Positions 34,375 through 42,811 of a DNA stretch of 64,000 nt are shown here, in pieces. Origin of the DNA: Terrilactibacillus laevilacticus (GTDB taxonomy: Bacteria; Bacillota; Bacilli; Bacillales; Sporolactobacillaceae); the NCBI RefSeq assembly GCF_006517395.1, contig NZ_VDCY01000001.1, forward strand, positions 186,001 to 250,000. Reading direction: 5' to 3'. Each line of letters begins with the position of its first letter. Position 1 is the stretch's first letter. The position numbers were made by a program, and so were the translations under genes. The notes beneath the pieces are model-generated. The model searched no databases. It was given only the letters and a program-made list of their open reading frames with translations, and was not told the origin of the DNA.

Positions 34375-34671
34375 ATGAATACCATTGTTTCTTTTAAAAT
34401 ATCCTATGAAAATTGCATACTCTCAAAGCTTATTGATTTTTATACTTATTGTGACAAACAAGGATTTGAGTTATATATAAGTCATTTTAATAAAAGTAAA
34501 AAAATTACGAGTCTAACTGAAATGTTAACGACTTTACTTACGAACTATAAGCAGGATTTTCTTATTATCGTTGAGGGAAAGAATTCTGAAAGCGCTTTAA
34601 AATATCTTGTTTCCTCTGAAACGGCTGGGAAAAAGTTTAAAATCTTATTTCCTACTCAAATTTATATTTAA
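34375..34671 (+). CDS. Small HPr-like protein lacking phosphorylation residues
   Basis: The 98-residue protein has strand/helix spacing resembling the phosphocarrier HPr: SFKISYENCILSKLIDFY aligns with the active-site strand and helix, KKITSLTEMLTTLLTNY with the Ser46 helix, and FLIIVEGKNSESALKYL with the last strand and helix. The HARP active-site histidine is absent (ENCILSKL instead) and the Ser46 position is not clearly kept, so it cannot work as a PTS carrier in the normal way. AAGGAGAG precedes the ATG. It is about 140 bases upstream of yfkAB in the same direction. The assignment rests on pattern alone and could be wrong. Confidence 0.4.
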   Translation: MNTIVSFKISYENCILSKLIDFYTYCDKQGFELYISHFNKSKKITSLTEMLTTLLTNYKQDFLIIVEGKNSESALKYLVSSETAGKKFKILFPTQIYI

Positions 34672-34809
34672 ATAAGATTTATAACACGATATTCCTTATA
34701 ATCATGATAATATGAAAGAAGAGATCTGTAGTTGTTTTTTCAGAGACGATACACATTAAATTTTTCTAGAGATCTGTTTAATTATTAATGAAAGTAAGGA
34801 GTAATGAGG

Positions 34810-35931
34810 ATGCCAACGAATCAGTTAGAACAGATGGATCCAAAGAATGATCCTTGGGAAGCCTATCAAGATATTGACTTATATGGTGAAATGACATTAA
34901 CAAACATTGAAATAACGACAACCACGCTATGTAATATGCGTTGTGAACACTGCGCTGTAGGATACACCTTGCAAACGAGGGAGCCTGATCCTTTAGCAAT
35001 TGATATGTTAATAAGACGACTTGATGAAATATCAACATTAAGATGTTTAAGTATTACGGGCGGAGAACCCATGTTATCTATGAAATCCGTAAAAAACGTC
35101 GTTGTTCCTTTGTTAAAATACGCTCATGAACGCGGTTGTAGAACACAAATTAATTCGAATCTAACACTCGATCGCAAACGATATGATCTCATTATTCCTT
35201 ATTTAGATGTGTTGCATATCTCATATAATTATGGGAGTATTGAAGATTTTTGTGATATTGGTTTCGCTGTGATGGATAAGAAACCAGCCAAAGCTCAACG
35301 TGAAAAATTTTTTAATCAAATGATTGAAAATGCAAAGTTATTATCTGGAGCAGGTGTCATGGTATCTGCTGAAACGATGATTAATAAACGCACACTTCCA
35401 TACTTAGAAGATATTCATCGGCAAGTGGTGGAAATGGGGTGTGCACGCCATGAAATTCACCCAATGTATCCAAGTGATTTTGCCTCTGATCTCCAGGTGG
35501 CTTCATTGGAAGAAATTCGAGATGGAATACATCGTCTCTTGGATACACGGGATGAAAGGATTTGGATGTTGTTTGGTACACTACCTTTTTATCCTTGCAG
35601 CCCAAACCCTGAAGACTTACAACTTATTGAACGACTGTATAAAGCGAAGAATGTGTCACTAAGAAATGACCCGGACGGCAGATCAAGACTAAATATTAAT
35701 GTTTTTGATGGCGATATTATTGTGACCGACTTTGGTGATACACCACCACTTGGCAACATTAAAACAACAAAGTTAACGGATGCTTTTGAAAAATGGAAGC
35801 AGTCAACTCTAGCCAAATCGCTGCATTGCCACTGTCCAGCTGTGAAATGTTTAGGACCCAATGTACTCGTAAAGGACACGTATTATAAAGATATTGATTT
35901 TAGTCAAAAGCAGGCGCTCATTTCAAGATGA
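34810..35931 (+). CDS. yfkAB: Radical SAM / CxCxxxxC motif protein YfkAB
   Basis: The protein is a radical S-adenosylmethionine enzyme of unknown reaction. The 4Fe-4S binding motif CxxxCxxC is C41-NMR-C45-EH-C48, followed by the glycine-rich SAM motif ITGGEPML. The C-terminal CHCPAVKC fits the CxCxxxxC motif that defines the YfkAB family and probably binds a second cluster or metal. Length (373 residues) is that of full-length YfkAB. The second of two close ATGs is chosen because AGGAG lies 8 bases before it but only 2 before the first. A two-way terminator follows. The substrate is not known in any species I can name. Confidence 0.9.
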   Translation: MPTNQLEQMDPKNDPWEAYQDIDLYGEMTLTNIEITTTTLCNMRCEHCAVGYTLQTREPDPLAIDMLIRRLDEISTLRCLSITGGEPMLSMKSVKNVVVPLLKYAHERGCRTQINSNLTLDRKRYDLIIPYLDVLHISYNYGSIEDFCDIGFAVMDKKPAKAQREKFFNQMIENAKLLSGAGVMVSAETMINKRTLPYLEDIHRQVVEMGCARHEIHPMYPSDFASDLQVASLEEIRDGIHRLLDTRDERIWMLFGTLPFYPCSPNPEDLQLIERLYKAKNVSLRNDPDGRSRLNINVFDGDIIVTDFGDTPPLGNIKTTKLTDAFEKWKQSTLAKSLHCHCPAVKCLGPNVLVKDTYYKDIDFSQKQALISR

Positions 35932-35971
35932 CAAGGTGGATCATATAAACGAAAAAAATGGTAAATAAAAA

Positions 35972-36037
35972 AGCGGTCAAGGAAAAATGTCTGAATCTCT
36001 AGTGACTCCAGTTCAGACTATTGCCTTGACCGTTTTT
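35972..36037. terminator. Long bidirectional terminator between yfkAB and the BASS transporter
   Basis: The outer stem AGCGGTCAAGG / CCTTGACCGTT plus the inner GTCTGAA / TTCAGAC, with A- and T-runs on opposite sides, forms a strong extended hairpin. Confidence 0.88.
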
Positions 36038-36053
36038 CGTACTTTTATATAGC

Positions 36054-37022
36054 TTAAGTTGATGATTTAGTATCATCAATTGATTCATGAACGCTTTCTT
36101 TTGTATGCTTACTAAACCAGTTGGCTACAAGAGCGCCTGAAATATTATGCCAAATACTAAAGATAGCACTTGGCACCGCTGCAAGTGGAGAGAAATGAGC
36201 CGTGGCAATAGATGCACCTAGTGCAGAGTTTTGCAGCCCAACTTCAATAGCGATTGCTTTTTGTTTTGGTTCAGGCATTCTAAGAAGTCGTGCTCCAAAA
36301 AAGCCTAGTGCCAGTCCACAGCAGTTATGAAGAATAACCATGGCGAAAATAATTAATCCACTTTTAGCAATTAAAGCTTGGTTTATAGAAACAACAGCAC
36401 TTAAGATAGCAATAATAGCGATAACTGATACAATTGGCAATGCTTTAATTCCCGCTTCAATTTTTTTACCAAGAAGTAATTTAACAATAACACCGAGTAT
36501 AATCGGAACAAAGATAATTTCAACGATTGAAAAGAAAAGATCACTGAAAGATACATCAACCCATTTACTAGCAAGAACCCAAATAAGGAACGGAGTAACG
36601 ATTGGGGCTAGTAGTGTCGATACAGTTGTCACAGCAACGGATAAAGCGGTATCCCCTTTTGCAAGATAGGTCATAACGTTGGAAGATGTACCACTTGGGC
36701 AACACCCTACAAGAATAACACCTACAGCCACTTCTGGTCTTACATGGAAAACCAAAGTTAATAAGAAAGCAATACCCGGCATGATAATGAAATGAAAAAG
36801 AACACCAATTAGAACATCTTTTGGCCGAGTAAAAACTTCTTTAAAGTCCTTTAAAGATAACGTGAGACCCATTCCAAACATAACTATACCAAGTAGTGGT
36901 GTTATGTATGCTGCGAGCCATGTAAAACCCGCGGGAACGAGGAATGCAACAATAGCAAATAATAATACCCAATAGGCAAATGTACTTCCGATAAATCGGC
37001 TTATTCTGTCTAATACCTGCAT
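36054..37022 (-). CDS. Bile acid:sodium symporter (BASS) family protein, YocS-like
   Basis: The 322-residue membrane protein has about ten transmembrane helices. The BASS hallmarks are MFGMGLTLSLKDFKEVF near residue 50, the sodium-site stretch GCCPSGTSSNVMTYLAKGD, and the second conserved EVGLQNSALGASIA. Bacterial members import small organic anions (for example pantoate or keto acids) with sodium; bile acid is a family name only. The substrate is unknown. The tail is polar and cytoplasmic. AAAGGTGTG precedes the ATG. It is monocistronic on the minus strand. Confidence 0.88.
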   Translation of the reverse strand: MQVLDRISRFIGSTFAYWVLLFAIVAFLVPAGFTWLAAYITPLLGIVMFGMGLTLSLKDFKEVFTRPKDVLIGVLFHFIIMPGIAFLLTLVFHVRPEVAVGVILVGCCPSGTSSNVMTYLAKGDTALSVAVTTVSTLLAPIVTPFLIWVLASKWVDVSFSDLFFSIVEIIFVPIILGVIVKLLLGKKIEAGIKALPIVSVIAIIAILSAVVSINQALIAKSGLIIFAMVILHNCCGLALGFFGARLLRMPEPKQKAIAIEVGLQNSALGASIATAHFSPLAAVPSAIFSIWHNISGALVANWFSKHTKESVHESIDDTKSST

Positions 37023-37254
37023 GAAACTTCACACCTTTTTCTCTGTTTTATGAGATTATACTCTATTTTTCAAAAAAATAAAAATACATAAATAATGGCA
37101 TTGGTTCGAAATTTAAGCGAATTAGGCTTGTAATATGACATTTGTCATTCAATGAAGTGTTAACTTTCACTATTTTAAGGTCACAAACCTTGATAAACTA
37201 CAAATAGAAATTTGGTAAGATGAAAAAAGTAGTAAATTAAAAGGAGATACTAAA

Positions 37255-38190
37255 ATGATTATTGATGTTTCCAATCTTGTTAAAAGATACAATGATTTTT
37301 TAGCCATTGATCATATGTCACTACAAATTAAAGACGGAGAAATTTTTGGATTACTCGGACCCAATGGTGCAGGAAAAACAACGTTAACGAAGACATTATT
37401 AGGTCTTTGCAAATATGATAGTGGATCAATTAAATTATTTGGAAGTGAATTAATCGAAAGTGAAAAGAAAATTAAAGAAAGAATAGGGCTTGTACCACAA
37501 GATATTGCTATATACGATGAATTGACGGCGATTGAGAATGTACAATTATTTGGTAAACTATATGGCTTATCAGGAAGTCAATTAAAGGCTGGAGTCAAGG
37601 AAGCACTGGAGTTTACAGGCTTATATAAATTAAAAGACAAGAGCCCAAGTCAATTCTCTGGAGGAATGAAACGACGTCTCAATATTGCTTGTGCTATTGT
37701 TCATAAACCAGATTTGTTAATTATGGATGAACCTACAGTCGGCATTGATCCTCAATCAAGAAATTATATTTTAGAGTCTGTTAATAAGTTAAATAAGCAA
37801 GGATGTACGATTATTTATATCTCGCATTATATGGAAGAGGTCGCAGCTATCTGTTCACAAATAGCCATAGTAGATAAAGGGAGAATCATTGCACAGGGAA
37901 CTAAAGAAGAACTGGCGAAATTGATTGAAGGAGATCAAGTTCTTCTCATCACTGTTCAATCAGTGGACTTTTCAACCATTGAAAAGTTGGAGAAGGTTCC
38001 AATGGTAAAAGACATCACGCTTAATCATAACCAAATTCGAATCATTTCATCAGATAGCGTCATAAATCAGGTGATGAATCTTCTAATTTCAAATGATGTT
38101 CAAATCAATAAAATTGTAACAAATTCACCAAGTCTAGAAGATGTATTTTTAACACTGACAGGAAGAGCATTAAGGGAGGAATCAAATTGA
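37255..38190 (+). CDS. ABC transporter ATP-binding protein, LnrL-like
   Basis: The 311-residue ATPase has Walker A GPNGAGKT (35-42), the signature FSGGMKRRLN, Walker B DLLIMDEPTVGIDP and a switch histidine in YISHYMEE. A C-terminal regulatory part follows, ending SLEDVFLTLTGRALRE as in drug-type exporters. AAAGGAGAT precedes the ATG. It overlaps the next gene by four bases. The order ATPase, permease, permease, sensor kinase, response regulator corresponds to the linearmycin resistance genes lnrLMN plus lnrJK of B. subtilis, in which the regulators come first. It probably powers export or removal of membrane-active lipids or antibiotics; the substrate is inferred from layout only. Confidence 0.82.
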   Translation: MIIDVSNLVKRYNDFLAIDHMSLQIKDGEIFGLLGPNGAGKTTLTKTLLGLCKYDSGSIKLFGSELIESEKKIKERIGLVPQDIAIYDELTAIENVQLFGKLYGLSGSQLKAGVKEALEFTGLYKLKDKSPSQFSGGMKRRLNIACAIVHKPDLLIMDEPTVGIDPQSRNYILESVNKLNKQGCTIIYISHYMEEVAAICSQIAIVDKGRIIAQGTKEELAKLIEGDQVLLITVQSVDFSTIEKLEKVPMVKDITLNHNQIRIISSDSVINQVMNLLISNDVQINKIVTNSPSLEDVFLTLTGRALREESN

Positions 38191-39347
38191 GTATTTTTAT
38201 ATCCATTGTTCTAACCTCGATTAAACGCAATATCAGAGATCGAAAGAATGTCATTTTCCTGTTGCTTTTTCCTATTCTTTTAACCTTCATACTTGGAAAT
38301 GCGTTAAGTTCTGTTGATGTAGGAAATGAAGCTGCTGCTTCGTTGCATACAAAATTAGCTCTTGTCAATCAAGATGATAATGGAATGGTCAGTAAGCAAT
38401 ATGAACAATTTTTGAAAAGTAAAGAAATTAAGGATATTGTTACGACACGTCCTATCTCGACGATTAACAATGCTAGGATTCAATTAAAGCAAGAAAATGT
38501 GGATGCTATTGTTTATATTCCAAAAGGATTCTCTTATGCCATTGAGAATGGTAAGTCTAAACAAATGCAGGTCATTGTTAGTGGTAATACAGAAGGGGAT
38601 ATTATTAAAGATCTAACAGAAAGTTTCTTAAGTCGCGTAAAAAGTCATGTAGTTTTAGCAGAAATGGGTAAGCATGTAATCGATACACAAATGCCGCCAA
38701 TCATTTACGATCATCCTTTAAAAGTATCTGGAAAACTACCAAAAGCCATTGATTACTATGCTGTTACAATGTTGATTATGATTATTATGTACAGCGCTAA
38801 TTTAGGAAAAGGACTGGTTGCGAACTTTCATTATTCATCACTTGGATCGAGAATTAGGACCTTACCCATTCATCCTATGAAATTTTTCCTAGGTCAAGCT
38901 GTAGGTGAATTATTAACTGTTGCTGCACAAATTGTAATTTTAATTTTTTTCTTCAAATTTGCTTTTCATGCGAACTTAGGTGATCATATGACTCACCTAA
39001 TCTTGACGTGTTTTCTGCTTGGATTAATCACAATACTAATCGGTATAGCCTTTTCATTATGGTTTAACCCACATGCTGCAGATCGAATTTTAAACATTCA
39101 AATTCCAATTTTAACATTTCTTGCTGGAGGGTATGTTAAACTACCTGATTCTAACACTTTATTAAATTTTTTGCAGAATATTATGCCAAATGCATTAGCT
39201 CAAAGTATCATCTTTCAAGATATATATGGTCGTCATAACGCACAAGGTATTCACGAGTTAATCAATTTATTCATTTGTTTAGTCGTGATCTTTATTATTG
39301 TCATTGTAGGATTAAGGAGGAAGAAGTATGGCAGTTTTTGCAAATAA
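38187..39347 (+). CDS. ABC transporter permease, LnrM-like
   Basis: The 386-residue ABC-2 permease has one N-terminal helix (RNVIFLLLFPILLTFILGNA), a large extracytoplasmic domain of about 130 residues, then five to six helices from about residue 185. The topology and the segment FLAGGYVKLPDSN fit the YhgE/LnrM/LnrN type drug exporter permeases. It starts at a TTG overlapping the stop of the ATPase gene, with GGGAGG 6-7 bases before, so translation is coupled. Its 3' end overlaps the next permease by 20 bases. The two permeases probably form a heterodimer. Confidence 0.82.
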   Translation: MSIFISIVLTSIKRNIRDRKNVIFLLLFPILLTFILGNALSSVDVGNEAAASLHTKLALVNQDDNGMVSKQYEQFLKSKEIKDIVTTRPISTINNARIQLKQENVDAIVYIPKGFSYAIENGKSKQMQVIVSGNTEGDIIKDLTESFLSRVKSHVVLAEMGKHVIDTQMPPIIYDHPLKVSGKLPKAIDYYAVTMLIMIIMYSANLGKGLVANFHYSSLGSRIRTLPIHPMKFFLGQAVGELLTVAAQIVILIFFFKFAFHANLGDHMTHLILTCFLLGLITILIGIAFSLWFNPHAADRILNIQIPILTFLAGGYVKLPDSNTLLNFLQNIMPNALAQSIIFQDIYGRHNAQGIHELINLFICLVVIFIIVIVGLRRKKYGSFCK

Positions 39348-40428
39348 TTTGAAACGATTTTTAAAACATAAGTTTTCGTTAATATTTATGATTGCTTTTC
39401 CAATCATTTTTATCGCTATTCAATTTTCAAGTTCTTCTAATCCTATTAAACCCGATGCGGCTTTCATTGATTATGATCAAACACCGTTTACTCATTCGTT
39501 AAAAAAAGCATTACAAAATAAAGTGAATTTTATTGATGTAAACAAAAAGTCTATCCAAAATAAATTGATCTCAGGAGATATAATCTATGCCATCGTTATA
39601 AATAAAGGGATGACGGAGTCATTAATCAAAAATCAGGATGGTCATATTTTAACGTACCATACTCAAGAAAGTAATCTTTCAAGTGGTATAAAAACATTCT
39701 TAAAAAGTTACATGGATAATGCACAAGTTATAGCTAAGAGTACTGAAGGAGATAAGTCAGCTTTTTATCAAGGTATAGAGAAATATCAGCAAAGTCACTC
39801 ATTATTATCATTAGAAAAAATATCAACAAAAGGTCTCAATAATTCGGTAAATTCAATTGGCTTTGTTATCTATGGTTTGTTTCTAATTATGAATATAACC
39901 TCGAAATTGATTATAGAGGATAAAGAAAAAGGTCTATTTACTCGATTTTTAACAACACCTATGACTTTAAAAAACTATAATTTTCAGAATATCTTAAGCT
40001 ACTTTTTATTAGGTAACATTCAGGTTATCCTTTTAATTATTATTCTGAGATATAGTTTTCATGCAGATCTCGGTCCGTCACTTTTAAATATCTATTTAGT
40101 ACTCATTGTTTTTTCTGTTGTTTCGATTTCTATTGGGACGCTAATTAGCTCATTTTGCAAAAGTTCAAAGCAAGCCAATTCATTAAGTTTACTTATCTCT
40201 ACACCTGTTGCTATGCTAGGTGGCTGTTTTTGGCCAATTGAAATCATGCCTCGTTTTCTTCAAAAAATAGGCGACTTTTTACCTACTACTTGGGGTATTA
40301 GCGCTGTTCGAAAGCTTATATATGGAAATGATTTTAATCATGTTATACTAGACGTTAGTATTCTACTTGCTTTTGCTATTGTTTTCTTTCTACTTAGTTC
40401 TTGGAGAAGACAAGATATTGCTCAATAA
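39328..40428 (+). CDS. ABC transporter permease, LnrN-like
   Basis: The 366-residue ABC-2 permease has the same plan as the previous protein: a first helix (FSLIFMIAFPIIFIAIQF), an extracytoplasmic domain, and a C-terminal bundle including SIGTLISSFCKSSKQANSLS and GGCFWPIEIMPRFLQ. The last stretch is the conserved extracellular/TM motif of the family. AGGAGG lies 7 bases before the ATG, inside the end of the preceding gene. It is about 25% shorter in its outer domain than typical YhgE proteins and close to LnrN in size. Confidence 0.82.
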   Translation: MAVFANNLKRFLKHKFSLIFMIAFPIIFIAIQFSSSSNPIKPDAAFIDYDQTPFTHSLKKALQNKVNFIDVNKKSIQNKLISGDIIYAIVINKGMTESLIKNQDGHILTYHTQESNLSSGIKTFLKSYMDNAQVIAKSTEGDKSAFYQGIEKYQQSHSLLSLEKISTKGLNNSVNSIGFVIYGLFLIMNITSKLIIEDKEKGLFTRFLTTPMTLKNYNFQNILSYFLLGNIQVILLIIILRYSFHADLGPSLLNIYLVLIVFSVVSISIGTLISSFCKSSKQANSLSLLISTPVAMLGGCFWPIEIMPRFLQKIGDFLPTTWGISAVRKLIYGNDFNHVILDVSILLAFAIVFFLLSSWRRQDIAQ

Positions 40429-40440
40429 GTTGGTGTATGG

Positions 40441-41562
40441 ATGTTAGTCACTCATATCTATCGTTCTATTATTTTTATATGCATTTTGTTTTTATTAATT
40501 TTGCAAAGTAGCATGCCGACCTCCCTAGAGGTAGCCTGCTACTTCACCATTTTAATTGTCAATATTGTTAGAGAGCGTTTTTTGATTAATCGGAAATGGC
40601 TTTATATCATTGAATGGGCGTTCATTTTCGTAATAAGTTTCTATTTTACGTCTTTTGTACCAGCCTTTGCGTTATGTATATTAACGTTAATAAAGCAAGA
40701 TAAAAAATGGTTTCAAATTTTTCTATTCACTTTTCTTCCAGCCATAGTTCTTCTTAATAAAAAAGAATGGTTAATCTATTTGTTTTTTCTTTGTATTTGT
40801 TGTTACATTGCCTATTTAATTGATCGTTTAGAAGAAAAGGAAAAATTATTCCGGCGCATAACAGATAATGAAAGACAACACATATATGAATTAGAAAAAA
40901 CAAAACAACAACTGATTCATTCATCCAAAAAACTTGTACAACTCACTGAGTTAAAGGAGAGGAACAGGATTGCAAGTCAGTTGCATGATTCTATTGGCCA
41001 TGCCATTGCTGGAATATATATGCAACTACAAGCTGCACAAAAAATTAAATCAAAGGACATAAATCAGTCTGATAAGTTATTGGATAAAAGTATTAAAGAA
41101 TTATCAGAAACGTTGATGTTAGTTCGTCAAACAGTACATAATTTGGTACCTCAGAATAAATTGGGTTTTCATACTTTAAAACAAATTATTGATTCTTACT
41201 CCTTTTGTGAAATTGATTTTCAGTATAGTGATTCTTTTTCTCAAATAACGGATGTATACTGGGAAATACTTATTAGCAACGTTAAAGAAGCTTTAACAAA
41301 CACATTTAAACATTCAAAGGCGACCCATGTGATGATTCAATTAACGACCAATCGTCATTTTGTTCGTTTATATATTAAGGACAATGGGATTGGCTCCTTG
41401 TTAATTGAAGATAACCTTGGTTTGAGAGGAATGAGAACTAGAATAAACGAAGTGGGGGGGACTTTGTCAATCCATGGAGTTGGTGGTTTCACTATTGTTT
41501 GTCATTTGCCATTAAATGAGGAGGGGGAGATACGGGATGCTGAATATTTTGATAGTAGATGA
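40441..41562 (+). CDS. Sensor histidine kinase, NarL/LiaS-type (LnrJ-like)
   Basis: The 373-residue kinase has four or five transmembrane helices in the first 125 residues with very short loops, so it probably senses inside the membrane. A short coiled coil leads to the HisKA_3 box ERNRIASQLHDSIGHAIAG with phospho-acceptor His182. The HATPase domain has EALTNTFKHSKA (N box) and DNGIG (G1). This intramembrane-sensing layout is common for kinases paired with antibiotic ABC exporters. The gene starts 12 bases after the permease with a weak ribosome site. It overlaps its response regulator by 26 bases. Confidence 0.88.
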   Translation: MLVTHIYRSIIFICILFLLILQSSMPTSLEVACYFTILIVNIVRERFLINRKWLYIIEWAFIFVISFYFTSFVPAFALCILTLIKQDKKWFQIFLFTFLPAIVLLNKKEWLIYLFFLCICCYIAYLIDRLEEKEKLFRRITDNERQHIYELEKTKQQLIHSSKKLVQLTELKERNRIASQLHDSIGHAIAGIYMQLQAAQKIKSKDINQSDKLLDKSIKELSETLMLVRQTVHNLVPQNKLGFHTLKQIIDSYSFCEIDFQYSDSFSQITDVYWEILISNVKEALTNTFKHSKATHVMIQLTTNRHFVRLYIKDNGIGSLLIEDNLGLRGMRTRINEVGGTLSIHGVGGFTIVCHLPLNEEGEIRDAEYFDSR

Positions 41563-42166
41563 TGATGCACTTATTCGTGATAGTTTAAAATTGATGATCA
41601 ATCTTGAAGATGATTTAAATGTGGTTGACACATGTGAGAATGGACAAATAGCCATTGAATCTTACCATAAACATCATCCTGATGTGATCTTAATGGATAT
41701 TCGTATGCCAGTGATGGATGGAGTTCAGTGCACAAAAAAGATTCGGGATCTTGATCCTAATATTAAAATTATCATTCTTACAACATTCAAAGAGGATGAA
41801 TATATAAAAGAAGCACTTAAAAATGGAGCTGCGGGTTATATTTTAAAAAATGAATCAGTGGAAGGTATTATCGAGAATATTCGTACCGTTTATCGCGGGA
41901 ATGTGGTCATACACGCTGATATTGCAAGCAAACTACCTAATCTAATAAGGGAAACACCGACAAAGAAAAGAAAAGATGATCTTTTAACGGAAAGAGAAAT
42001 CACTATTCTCAAATTAGTTGCCGAAGGATTATCTAATAAAGAAATTGCAAAAGAACTTTTTTTAAGTGAAGGAACGGTAAGAAATTACATTACAAAATTA
42101 TTGGAAAAATTAGACCTAAAGAGACGTACTCAACTTGCTATTTATTATTTAAAAAGAGAAGGATGA
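41537..42166 (+). CDS. Response regulator, NarL/LuxR family (LnrK-like)
   Basis: The 209-residue protein has a receiver domain (1-118) with acidic pocket DDD (8-10), phospho-acceptor Asp54 in VILMDIRMPVMDG, Thr and Lys switch residues in ILTTFKEDEYIKEAL, and a LuxR-type HTH at the end (LTEREITILKLVAEGLSNKE onward). It should activate this ABC operon when its kinase is triggered. The ATG with GGAGGGGGAG upstream is chosen; an ATG 21 bases earlier lies before that ribosome site. The terminator of the operon begins inside its last codons. Confidence 0.9.
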   Translation: MLNILIVDDDALIRDSLKLMINLEDDLNVVDTCENGQIAIESYHKHHPDVILMDIRMPVMDGVQCTKKIRDLDPNIKIIILTTFKEDEYIKEALKNGAAGYILKNESVEGIIENIRTVYRGNVVIHADIASKLPNLIRETPTKKRKDDLLTEREITILKLVAEGLSNKEIAKELFLSEGTVRNYITKLLEKLDLKRRTQLAIYYLKREG

Positions 42167-42195
42167 GGGAATCATACTGCCATCCTACTCTTTTT
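42151..42195. terminator. Bidirectional terminator overlapping the ends of two convergent genes
   Basis: AAAAAGAGaaGGATG pairs with CATCCtaCTCTTTTT. The left arm is within the last codons of the response regulator and the right arm within the last codons of the tetR gene, so both genes end inside the stem. Confidence 0.85.
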
Positions 42196-42811
42196 GCATA
42201 CGTTTATCATTAATCTGCAAAACCGTTCGTAAGTAAAATCGGAGAGCGTCGTATTGATCTTCTTTCTCTTGATCATTTAAATTAACTAGTGATTGTTCTA
42301 AAAGAAGACCGTCTAATACGTTCATCATAAATTTTGCAATGACGGATACAGGTTGTAAAGGTTTGAATTGGCCACGATCTACACCTGTTTGTATGAACTG
42401 TATAAAATAATTTATACCAAAAGAATAACGATGTTGTAGGTAATTTCGTCTTTCATGATTTCTCCAACACGTCACAAAGTATTCATAAGTAACAATGCCA
42501 AAATGATCAGAAGGTGCATTCTTATGAAGATCGATATACTCGTTTATTGCATGCCATACCTGTTCATGCCGAGAAAGCAAATTGGATAAATGATGATTAA
42601 ATTCAATCATCCCATCTTCTAATATCGCTCTCATCATTTCTTCTGTATTTGGAAAATATTGATATACACCACCACGGCTCATCCCTGATGCATCCACAAC
42701 ATCTTTCATCGTTGTCGGTTCAAACCCCTTTTTACAAAAAACTTGCTTAGCGGCTTCTAGGATGTCAGCCCTTCGCTGATTGATGTGTTCCTTCGACACT
42801 TTTGGTGCCAA
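42185..42811 (-). CDS. TetR/AcrR family transcriptional repressor
   Basis: The 208-residue regulator has an N-terminal HTH (about 10-55): RRADILEAAKQVFCKKGFEP then TTMKDVVDASGMSRGGVYQY, a textbook TetR DNA-binding domain. The C-terminal ligand domain (about 70-205) is divergent. I start it at TTG, preceded by GAAGGGA at about 6 bases; this overlaps the end of the MFS gene by 47 bases and gives a normal N-terminus (MAPKVSKEHINQRR). It probably represses the MFS-tetR operon through the two palindromes in the MFS promoter, released by a drug that the pump exports. Confidence 0.88.
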   Translation of the reverse strand: MAPKVSKEHINQRRADILEAAKQVFCKKGFEPTTMKDVVDASGMSRGGVYQYFPNTEEMMRAILEDGMIEFNHHLSNLLSRHEQVWHAINEYIDLHKNAPSDHFGIVTYEYFVTCWRNHERRNYLQHRYSFGINYFIQFIQTGVDRGQFKPLQPVSVIAKFMMNVLDGLLLEQSLVNLNDQEKEDQYDALRFYLRTVLQINDKRMQKE

